Notes under the pieces: generated by a model
Told to the model about the DNA's origin: nothing
Database searches by the model: none
Seen by the model: only the letters and a program-made list of their open reading frames with translations
Part shown: one piece after another, positions 17,149-22,868 of the stretch
How the letters are laid out: the number at the start of each line of letters is the position of its first letter
Numbering within the stretch: position 1 is the stretch's first letter
Source: Enterobacteriaceae bacterium UBA5654
Lineage (GTDB): Bacteria > Pseudomonadota > Gammaproteobacteria > Enterobacterales > Enterobacteriaceae
DNA: 22,868 nt
Direction: 5' to 3'
Assembly: GCA_002421005.1 (NCBI GenBank)
Contig: DIJC01000006.1
Coordinates: 317-23,184 of the forward strand
Position numbers and translations under genes: made by a program

Positions 17149-17820
17149 ATGGATCTGGCGTCACTACGTGCTCAGCAATTAGAGCTTGCCTCATCGGTTA
17201 TTCGGGAAGATCGCCTTGAAAAAGATCCGCCGCAGCTGATCGCCGGGGCGGATGTCGGATTCGAGCAGGGCGGAGAGGTGACGCGGGCCGCGATGGTGCT
17301 GCTAAAATATCCTTCGCTGGAACTGGTTGAGCATCAGGTGGCGCGTATCGCCACCACCATGCCGTACATTCCCGGCTTCCTTTCGTTTCGCGAATATCCC
17401 GCGCTGATGGCGGCGTGGGAAATGCTATCGCAAAAGCCGGATCTGCTGTTCGTGGATGGCCACGGTATTTCCCATCCGCGTCGTCTGGGCGTTGCCAGCC
17501 ATTTTGGCCTGCTGGTGGACGTGCCGACGATTGGCGTGGCGAAAAAACGCCTGTGCGGCAAATTCGGACCGCTTAGCGAGGAACCGGGCGCGCTGGCACC
17601 GCTGATGGACAAAGGCGAACAGCTCGCGTGGGTCTGGCGCAGCAAGGCGCGCTGTAATCCGTTGTTCGTTGCGACCGGTCATCGGGTCAGCACCGATACC
17701 GCGCTGGCATGGGTACAGCGCTGCACGAAAGGCTACCGCCTGCCGGAGCCGACGCGCTGGGCCGATGCGGTAGCGTCGCAGCGCACCGCCTTTGTGCGAT
17801 GGCAGGAAATTAACCGCTGA
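17149..17820 (+). CDS. nfi: Endonuclease V (deoxyinosine 3' endonuclease) Nfi
   Basis: This DNA repair enzyme nicks the second bond 3' of deoxyinosine and other deaminated bases. It has 223 residues. The magnesium-binding carboxylates are visible as D35 (AGADVGF), E82 (FREYP) and D103 (FVDGHG), corresponding to the D43/E89/D110 triad of the Thermotoga enzyme. PYIPGFLSFRE is the substrate-wedge region. The TAAGGAG Shine-Dalgarno includes the hemE stop codon; with only 9 bp between the genes, cotranscription with hemE is nearly certain. Confidence 0.97.
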   Translation: MDLASLRAQQLELASSVIREDRLEKDPPQLIAGADVGFEQGGEVTRAAMVLLKYPSLELVEHQVARIATTMPYIPGFLSFREYPALMAAWEMLSQKPDLLFVDGHGISHPRRLGVASHFGLLVDVPTIGVAKKRLCGKFGPLSEEPGALAPLMDKGEQLAWVWRSKARCNPLFVATGHRVSTDTALAWVQRCTKGYRLPEPTRWADAVASQRTAFVRWQEINR

Positions 17821-17862
17821 TTCAGGTAAACTGCCGCTAATTTCCGAATTCGAGAACTCATC

Positions 17863-18453
17863 ATGCTACAAAACCCGATTCACCTGCGGCTGGAAAAGCT
17901 GGAAAGCTGGCAGCACACTACGTTTATGGCCTGTCTGTGCGAGCGTATGTACCCTAATTACGCGATGTTTTGCCAGCAGACCGAGTTTGCCGATCCGCTT
18001 CTCTACCGCCGTCTTGTTGATTTGGTCTGGGAAACGTTGACGGTCAAAGACGCAAAGGTGAATTTCGACAGTCAGCTCGAAAAGCTGGAAGAAGCCATTC
18101 CGGTGGCGGACGATTACGATCTGTACGGCGTTTATCCCGCCATTGATGCCTGCGTCGCGTTGAGCGAACTTATTCACTCGCGCCTGAGCGGTGAAACGCT
18201 GGAGCACGCTATTGAGGTCAGTAAGGCGTCAATCACTACCGTTGCGATGCTGGAAATGACCCAGGCCGGTCGCGAAATGACCGATGAAGAGCTGAAAGAA
18301 AACCCGGCGGTAGAGCAGGAATGGGATATTCAGTGGGAGATTTTCCGCCTTCTTGCCGACTGCGAAGAGCGCGATATCGAGCTGATCAAAGGGCTGCGCG
18401 CGGACCTGCGCGAGGCGGGTGAGAGCAATATCGGTATAAATTTGCAGCAATGA
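17863..18453 (+). CDS. yjaG: YjaG, DUF416 protein of unknown function
   Basis: This 196-residue soluble protein is closely similar to E. coli YjaG over its full length (MLQNPIHLRLEKLESWQH, DLYGVYPAIDACVALSELIHSR, near the end NIGINLQQ). It is predicted to be mostly helical, rich in acidic residues, with no signal peptide or membrane segment. The family (DUF416) has no settled function. The gene lies 42 bp after nfi, likely in the same transcript, and upstream of hupA. The ATG has no strong Shine-Dalgarno; GAGAACTC precedes it. Confidence 0.95.
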   Translation: MLQNPIHLRLEKLESWQHTTFMACLCERMYPNYAMFCQQTEFADPLLYRRLVDLVWETLTVKDAKVNFDSQLEKLEEAIPVADDYDLYGVYPAIDACVALSELIHSRLSGETLEHAIEVSKASITTVAMLEMTQAGREMTDEELKENPAVEQEWDIQWEIFRLLADCEERDIELIKGLRADLREAGESNIGINLQQ

Positions 18454-18640
18454 GACAATAAAACGTGATTTAACGCCTGATTTGTCGTGCCTGGAGGCTT
18501 CCCATCTGCCCCCCGTCTGGTCTACATTTGGAGGGCGAAAATAAAGTGGCTATCGGTGCGTGTATGCAGGAGAGTGCTTTTCAGGCATTTCCATCGCACT
18601 CGATGCTTAGCAAGCGATAAACACATTGTAAGGATAACTT

Positions 18641-18913
18641 ATGAACAAGACTCAACTGATTGATGTAATTGCGGACAAGGCTGATCTGTCTAAGGCACAG
18701 GCAAAATCTGCTCTGGAATCTACTCTGGCTGCTATTACTGAGTCTCTGAAAGAAGGTGATGCTGTACAACTGGTTGGTTTCGGTACCTTCAAAGTGAACC
18801 ACCGTGCTGAGCGTACTGGCCGCAACCCGCAGACCGGTAAAGAGATCAAAATCGCCGCAGCTAACGTGCCGGCATTTGTCTCTGGTAAAGCGCTGAAAGA
18901 CGCCGTTAAGTAA
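18641..18913 (+). CDS. hupA: DNA-binding protein HU-alpha
   Basis: This is a histone-like nucleoid protein that forms HU heterodimers with HupB and bends or compacts DNA. It has 90 residues, the standard length. The N-terminal helices MNKTQLIDVIADKADLSKAQ and the DNA-gripping beta arm RTGRNPQTGKEIKIAAANVP with its intercalating proline are intact. The ATG has TAAGGA eight bases before it. The 187 bp upstream of it hold no ORF and presumably its own promoter, but I could not identify convincing -35/-10 boxes. A terminator lies 28 bp after the stop. Confidence 0.99.
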   Translation: MNKTQLIDVIADKADLSKAQAKSALESTLAAITESLKEGDAVQLVGFGTFKVNHRAERTGRNPQTGKEIKIAAANVPAFVSGKALKDAVK

Positions 18914-18919
18914 TATAGC

Positions 18920-19618
18920 GTGGCAGCGAACAGTTTTAACGAAGGGGCGTTCTCGCCCCTTTTGTCTGTCTGGCGTCGAACGCTGATGCTGGCGGGTGCA
19001 CTGTTGCTGACCGCCTGTAGCCACGATTCGTCTCTGCCTCCCTTTACCGCCAGCGGTTACGCTGACGATCGGGGCGCGGTGCGGATCTGGCGCAAAGATA
19101 TCGACGGAGAGGTTCATTTACTCTCCGTATTCAGTCCGTGGCATAGCGGCACTACCTCAACCAGCGAATACCGCTGGCAGGGCGATAGCCTCGCGCTGAT
19201 TGAACTCAACATCTACGATACCCCCCCGGAACATATCCGCGTTCGCTTCGACGATCGTGGTGAACTCAGCTTTATGCAGCACGACGTCAATGGCGAGAAA
19301 CAGCAGATCTCCAGCGACCGTATCGAACTCTACCGTTATCGTGCCCGGCAAATTCGCCAGACCAGCGATGCGCTGCGTCAGGGCCGTGTAGTCCTGCATC
19401 AGGGGCGCTGGCATCAGAATCACACCATCACAACCTGTGAAGGCCAGACCCTGACTCCTGATTTTGAGCCGCGCGCGTTAAGCCATATTGAACGTCGCCA
19501 GAGCCATTCTTCTGTTGATGTAAGCGTGGCATGGCTGGAAGCGCCGGAAGGTTCGCAGCTGTTGCTGGTCGCAAATGAAGATTTCTGTACCTGGCAGCCG
19601 ACGGAAAAGAACTTCTGA
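18920..19618 (+). CDS. yjaH: YjaH, putative lipoprotein of the DUF1481 family
   Basis: The longest frame is 232 residues from a GTG at 18920. A hydrophobic stretch TLMLAGALLLTACS after two arginines ends in a lipobox (LTAC), so the mature protein probably begins at that cysteine and is anchored in an envelope membrane. The body (AVRIWRKDIDGEVHLLSVFSPW, VDVSVAWLEAPEGSQLLLVAN) matches E. coli YjaH. Function is unknown. The start is doubtful: the GTG lacks a Shine-Dalgarno and the hupA terminator stem lies over codons 8-15. A TTG at 18962 directly after that stem would give a signal peptide beginning MSVWRRTLML, a more ordinary shape. Confidence 0.88.
   Translation: MAANSFNEGAFSPLLSVWRRTLMLAGALLLTACSHDSSLPPFTASGYADDRGAVRIWRKDIDGEVHLLSVFSPWHSGTTSTSEYRWQGDSLALIELNIYDTPPEHIRVRFDDRGELSFMQHDVNGEKQQISSDRIELYRYRARQIRQTSDALRQGRVVLHQGRWHQNHTITTCEGQTLTPDFEPRALSHIERRQSHSSVDVSVAWLEAPEGSQLLLVANEDFCTWQPTEKNF
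18942..18964 (+). terminator. Rho-independent terminator of hupA
   Basis: AAGGGGCG-TTCT-CGCCCCTT is a perfect 8-bp stem with a tetraloop followed by TTTTG. It lies 28 bp beyond the hupA stop and inside the 5' end of the longest yjaH reading frame. Confidence 0.85.
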
Positions 19619-19652
19619 GGCTGTAAGACGAAGGTTGGGCAGGAAGACGTTC

Positions 19653-19681
19653 TTGACCCCCTCCCGACGGGAGAGGGTCAA
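19653..19681. repeat. Inverted repeat between yjaH and purD, possible bidirectional terminator
   Basis: TTGACCC-C-CTCCC-GAC-GGGAG-A-GGGTCAA is an almost perfect palindrome (12 pairs, one mismatch). It lies between the converging yjaH and purD genes. There is no T-run on either side. The CCCTCTCCC type of core resembles extragenic hairpin repeats common in enterobacteria. Confidence 0.55.
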
Positions 19682-19696
19682 ACAACGTGCGGGAGG

Positions 19697-20989
19697 TTAT
19701 TTCCCTTGCTCGCGGGCAATCGCCCGATAGCCGATATCGCCACGGCTGAAGCAACCGTCCCAGTGGATATCGCTCATTAGCGCATACGCCCGTTGCTGCG
19801 CTTCAGCAACGGTATCACCCAGCGCTGTGACGCACAGTACGCGCCCGCCGCTGGTCAGCACCCGATCGTCGTCCGCAAGTCTGGTGCCCGCCTGGAATAC
19901 TTTTCCGCCTTCAACTTCTTCCAGCGGCAGGCCGTGGATCACGTCGCCGTTACGGTAGTCGCCCGGATACCCGCCCGCTGCCATTACCACGCCCAGCGAG
20001 GCGCGCGCGTCCCAATCGGAGGTTTTTTCATCCAGCTTGCCTTCGCAGGCCGCCAGGCATAGTTCCACCAGATCGGACTTCATGCGCAGCATAATTGGCT
20101 GGGTTTCCGGGTCGCCAAAGCGGCAGTTAAACTCGATAACCTTTGGATTACCCTGTTTATCAATCATCAACCCGGCATACAGGAAGCCCGTGTAGGTATT
20201 GCCTTCCGCCGCCATACCTTTTACGGTTGGCCAGATGATGCGTTCCATCGTGCGCTGGTGGACCTCATCGGTCACCACCGGGGCAGGCGAGTAAGCGCCC
20301 ATCCCGCCGGTATTTGGCCCGGTGTCGCCATCGCCAACGCGCTTGTGATCCTGGCTGGTAGCCATTGGCAGGACGTGCTCGCCATCGACCATTACGATAA
20401 AGCTCGCTTCTTCACCATCGAGGAACTCTTCGATCACGATGCGATGGCCCGCGTCGCCAAAGGCGTTTCCGGCCAGCATATCGTGAACGGCGGCTTCAGC
20501 TTCGCTTTGCGTCATGGCGACAATCACACCTTTACCCGCCGCCAGACCGTCAGCCTTAATAACAATCGGCGCGCCTTTCTCGCGCAGGTACGCCAGCGCA
20601 GGCTCTACCTCGGTAAAGTTCTGGTATTCCGCTGTCGGGATCTGATGGCGCGCGAGGAAATCTTTGGTAAATGCTTTGGAGCCTTCCAGTTGCGCGGCAC
20701 CCTGCGTCGGGCCAAAAATTTTCAGGCCCGCAGCGCGGAAGGCATCCACGACGCCAATCACCAGCGGCGCTTCCGGGCCGACAATGGTCAGATCGATATT
20801 TTCATTCTGCGCAAAGGTCAGCAGCCCCGGAATGTCGGTCGCGCTGACCGCGACATTTTGCAGGGTCGGCTCCAGCGCGGTGCCCGCATTGCCGGGAGCG
20901 ACGAAAACGGTCTCAACCAGCGGCGACTGTGCGGCTTTCCACGCCAGCGCGTGCTCGCGCCCGCCATTACCAATCACTAATACTTTCAT
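19697..20989 (-). CDS. purD: Phosphoribosylamine-glycine ligase (GAR synthetase) PurD
   Basis: PurD joins phosphoribosylamine and glycine with ATP to form GAR, step two of purine synthesis. It has 430 residues and the ATP-grasp fold. The N-terminal nucleotide loop is VLVIGNGGREHALAW, the grasp loop IVIKADGLAAGKGVIVA, and the metal site IEFNCRFGDPETQ. I start at MKVLVIG (20989), which has GGAG six bases before it. A longer version from 21001 adds four residues, overlaps the purH stop and lacks family support. It follows purH after 11 bp, forming the purHD operon. Confidence 0.97.
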   Translation of the reverse strand: MKVLVIGNGGREHALAWKAAQSPLVETVFVAPGNAGTALEPTLQNVAVSATDIPGLLTFAQNENIDLTIVGPEAPLVIGVVDAFRAAGLKIFGPTQGAAQLEGSKAFTKDFLARHQIPTAEYQNFTEVEPALAYLREKGAPIVIKADGLAAGKGVIVAMTQSEAEAAVHDMLAGNAFGDAGHRIVIEEFLDGEEASFIVMVDGEHVLPMATSQDHKRVGDGDTGPNTGGMGAYSPAPVVTDEVHQRTMERIIWPTVKGMAAEGNTYTGFLYAGLMIDKQGNPKVIEFNCRFGDPETQPIMLRMKSDLVELCLAACEGKLDEKTSDWDARASLGVVMAAGGYPGDYRNGDVIHGLPLEEVEGGKVFQAGTRLADDDRVLTSGGRVLCVTALGDTVAEAQQRAYALMSDIHWDGCFSRGDIGYRAIAREQGK

Positions 20990-21000
20990 GTCTCGCTCCA

Positions 21001-22590
21001 TTAATGGCGGAAGTGGCGCATATCGGTGAAGACCATCGCGATGCCGTGCTCGTCGGCGGCGGCAATAACCTCGTCATCGCGGATGGAGCCGCCAGGCTGG
21101 ATCACGCAGCTTACGCCTGCGGCAGTGGCGGCATCGATCCCATCGCGGAACGGGAAGAAGGCGTCGGAGGCCATCGCAGAACCTTTGACTTCCAGACCTT
21201 CATCAGCCGCTTTGATCCCGGCAATTTTCGCGGAGTAAACGCGGCTCATCTGGCCTGCGCCAATACCGATGGTCATATTGCCTTTGGCATAAACAATGGC
21301 GTTGGATTTTACAAACTTCGCCACCTTCCAGCAGAACAGCGCATCGCGCAGCTCCTGCTCGGTCGGCTGGCGTTTGGTGACCACGCGCAGTTCGCTTTCG
21401 CTCACCATCCCCAGATCGCGATCCTGAACCAGCAGACCGCCGTTAACGCGTTTGAAATCCAGACCCGGCACGCGCTCAGTCCACTGGCCGCAGGTCAGGA
21501 CGCGCACGTTTTGTTTGGCAGCGGTAATTTTCAGCGCCTCATCCGTGGCGGACGGGGCGATGATCACCTCCACAAACTGACGGGAAATGATAGCCTGCGC
21601 GGTTTCAGCATCCAGCTCGCGGTTAAAAGCGATGATGCCGCCGAATGCGGAGGTCGGGTCGGTTTTGTAGGCGCGGTCATAGGCATCAAGAATAGACGTG
21701 CTGACCGCCACGCCGCATGGGTTGGCGTGCTTCACAATCACGCAGGCAGGTTCGCTGAACTCTTTGACGCATTCCAGCGCCGCGTCGGTATCCGCGATGT
21801 TGTTATAGGAAAGCGCTTTGCCCTGCACCTGGGTGGCAGTGGCAACGGAAGCTTCTTTCACATTCTCTTCTATATAGAAGGCGGCCTGCTGGTGGCTGTT
21901 CTCGCCATAGCGCATATCCTGCTTCTTAATGAAGTTCAGGTTCAGGGTTCGTGAGAAACGGCCCGCCGCGTCTTTGCTTTCGCCGTGATAGGCCGGAACC
22001 ATGCTGCCGAAGTAGTTGGCGATCATACTGTCGTAGGCGGCGGTGTGTTCGAAAGCTTTAATGGCGAGATCGAAACGGGTGTCGAGGGTCAGCGAACCGT
22101 CGTTGGCATCCATCTCTTTAAGAATGGCATTGTAGTCACTGCTCTTTACCACGATGGTAACGTCTTTATGATTCTTGGCAGCGGAGCGCACCATGGTTGG
22201 GCCGCCGATATCAATGTTCTCTACTGCGTCTTCCAGCGAGCAGCCTTCACGGGCAACGGTCTGGGCAAACGGGTAAAGGTTAACAACCACCATATCAATA
22301 GGAGAGATGCTGTGCTGTTCCATAATGGCATCATCCTGACCGCGACGACCCAGAATGCCGCCATGTACTTTCGGATGCAGGGTCTTCACGCGTCCATCCA
22401 TCATTTCCGGGAAGCCGGTGTAATCGGAAACTTCGGTCACTGGCAGACCTTTTTCTGCTAACAGACGGGCAGTGCCGCCTGTAGACAGCAGTTCCACACC
22501 GCGAGCGGAAAGTGCCTGGGCGAATTCGACGATACCGGCTTTGTCAGAAACACTGAGCAGAGCGCGGCGGACTGGACGACGTTGTTGCAT
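21001..22590 (-). CDS. purH: Bifunctional AICAR transformylase / IMP cyclohydrolase PurH
   Basis: PurH performs the last two steps to IMP: formylation of AICAR from 10-formyl-THF, then ring closure. It has 529 residues, as in E. coli. Residues 1 to about 200 form the IMP cyclohydrolase (MGS-like) domain, with LLSVSDKAGIVEFA and DGRVKTLHPKVHGGIL. The rest is the transformylase domain with the catalytic pair Lys287-His288 in VIVKHANPCG. The ATG follows CAGGGGATTTACC. It is the first gene of purHD and has a PurR box about 110 bp upstream of the start codon. Confidence 0.98.
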   Translation of the reverse strand: MQQRRPVRRALLSVSDKAGIVEFAQALSARGVELLSTGGTARLLAEKGLPVTEVSDYTGFPEMMDGRVKTLHPKVHGGILGRRGQDDAIMEQHSISPIDMVVVNLYPFAQTVAREGCSLEDAVENIDIGGPTMVRSAAKNHKDVTIVVKSSDYNAILKEMDANDGSLTLDTRFDLAIKAFEHTAAYDSMIANYFGSMVPAYHGESKDAAGRFSRTLNLNFIKKQDMRYGENSHQQAAFYIEENVKEASVATATQVQGKALSYNNIADTDAALECVKEFSEPACVIVKHANPCGVAVSTSILDAYDRAYKTDPTSAFGGIIAFNRELDAETAQAIISRQFVEVIIAPSATDEALKITAAKQNVRVLTCGQWTERVPGLDFKRVNGGLLVQDRDLGMVSESELRVVTKRQPTEQELRDALFCWKVAKFVKSNAIVYAKGNMTIGIGAGQMSRVYSAKIAGIKAADEGLEVKGSAMASDAFFPFRDGIDAATAAGVSCVIQPGGSIRDDEVIAAADEHGIAMVFTDMRHFRH

Positions 22591-22692
22591 GGTAAATCCC
22601 CTGGATTTGACGATTACAGAGAGCGTTAGGTGAATTTTCTCGTAAAAACTCAGCTAACGCCCCAGGCGGGGCATCCGTCAAAATACGCGGGT

Positions 22693-22714
22693 ATTGTAAC
22701 GAAAACGTTTGCGC
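22693..22714 (-). promoter_or_regulatory. PurR operator and -10 element of purHD
   Basis: On the minus strand GCGCAAACGTTTTCGT (22714-22699) is a near-perfect PurR box (consensus ACGCAAACGTTTGCGT). It is directly followed by TACAAT (22698-22693), a good -10 hexamer. A repressor bound here would fill the promoter spacer. No clear -35 hexamer is seen at 17-18 bp. Confidence 0.88.
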
Positions 22715-22746
22715 ACCGCTCGCGAATTTTTATGCTTTTGTCAGTC

Positions 22747-22755
22747 TGTGGATAA
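22747..22755 (-). promoter_or_regulatory. Perfect DnaA box
   Basis: TTATCCACA on the minus strand matches the strong DnaA consensus TTATNCACA exactly. It lies in the purH-rrnE intergenic region, 33 bp upstream of the PurR box and about 77 bp upstream of the rrn -35 box. Confidence 0.55.
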
Positions 22756-22805
22756 TTCTGTGTGTAAATGGGTATAAGTGGGGGTTTTGCTGGGGAATGC
22801 AGCAG

Positions 22806-22868
22806 TCAGTCATTTTTCTGCAATTTAGCTATTGCGGACGTTCGAGAACTCCCTATAATGCGCCTCCA
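22806..22868 (+). promoter_or_regulatory. rRNA operon promoter P1 (rrnE type) with UP element
   Basis: TTGCGG (22832-22837), a 16-bp spacer and TATAAT (22854-22859) are followed by the GC-rich discriminator GCGCCTCC. This combination is diagnostic of rrn P1 promoters. The A/T-rich stretch 22806-22830 (ATTTTT, AATTTA) fits the UP element. By comparison with rrn P1 starts nine bases after the -10 box, +1 is the final A at 22868, so the rRNA genes lie just beyond the window. Confidence 0.93.

Noticed and set aside
20929..21954. Open frame of 341 codons antisense to purH and the purD start
   Set aside because: Crosses two convincing genes on the other strand and shows no family features.

Overview
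The window is a stretch of an enterobacterial (Enterobacteriaceae) chromosome next to an rRNA operon. Most genes follow the familiar Escherichia coli order from rpoC to the rrnE promoter: rpoC (3' part), thiH-G-S-F-E-C, rsd, nudC, hemE, nfi, yjaG, hupA, yjaH, purD, purH, rrnE P1. The proteins are nearly colinear with their E. coli counterparts; for example, RpoC metal-binding aspartates fall at 460/462/464 and ThiF cysteines at 169/172/184/240/243. Two differences show that this is not E. coli K-12. A sugar-uptake locus sits between rpoC and thiH, where K-12 carries yjaZ/htrC. The zraP-zraS-zraR block that K-12 has between yjaH and purD is absent. I cannot name the genus from sequence alone.

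Layout. 1-3127: rpoC (codon 367 to stop) and its terminator. 3299-8908: accessory sugar locus. Here PTS EIIA and EIIB genes (minus strand) diverge from an EIIC gene and a family-4 6-phospho-glycosidase gene (plus). A GntR/HutC regulator gene (minus) converges on the glycosidase gene. A SIS-domain, AgaS-type sugar-phosphate isomerase/deaminase gene (plus) diverges from the regulator. The 320-bp control region 3974-4293 holds two near-consensus CRP sites, a promoter for each direction and a perfect 14-bp palindrome of the DasR/NagR operator type. 8909-9067: hairpins between converging genes. 9068-14640: the thiCEFSGH operon with a TPP riboswitch. 14658-18453: rsd diverging from nudC-hemE-nfi-yjaG. 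18641-19618: hupA and the putative lipoprotein gene yjaH. 19697-22590: purHD. 22591-22868: PurR box, a perfect DnaA box and rrnE P1, whose predicted +1 is about the last base of the window.

How the parts work together. The thi operon makes the thiazole and pyrimidine halves of thiamine and joins them, and the riboswitch senses the end product. purHD makes IMP under PurR; the pathway's AICAR step is metabolically linked to ThiC, which consumes the purine intermediate AIR. The sugar locus looks like a complete catabolic module. A lactose/cellobiose-family PTS would import and phosphorylate a beta-linked disaccharide, the NAD/metal-dependent glycosidase would cleave it, and the SIS enzyme would isomerise or deaminate a released sugar phosphate. 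It is apparently induced through the GntR regulator and CRP. Its substrate cannot be read from the sequence; an amino-sugar disaccharide is the main hypothesis. This locus is the most novel part of the window; the rest is well-known enterobacterial core.
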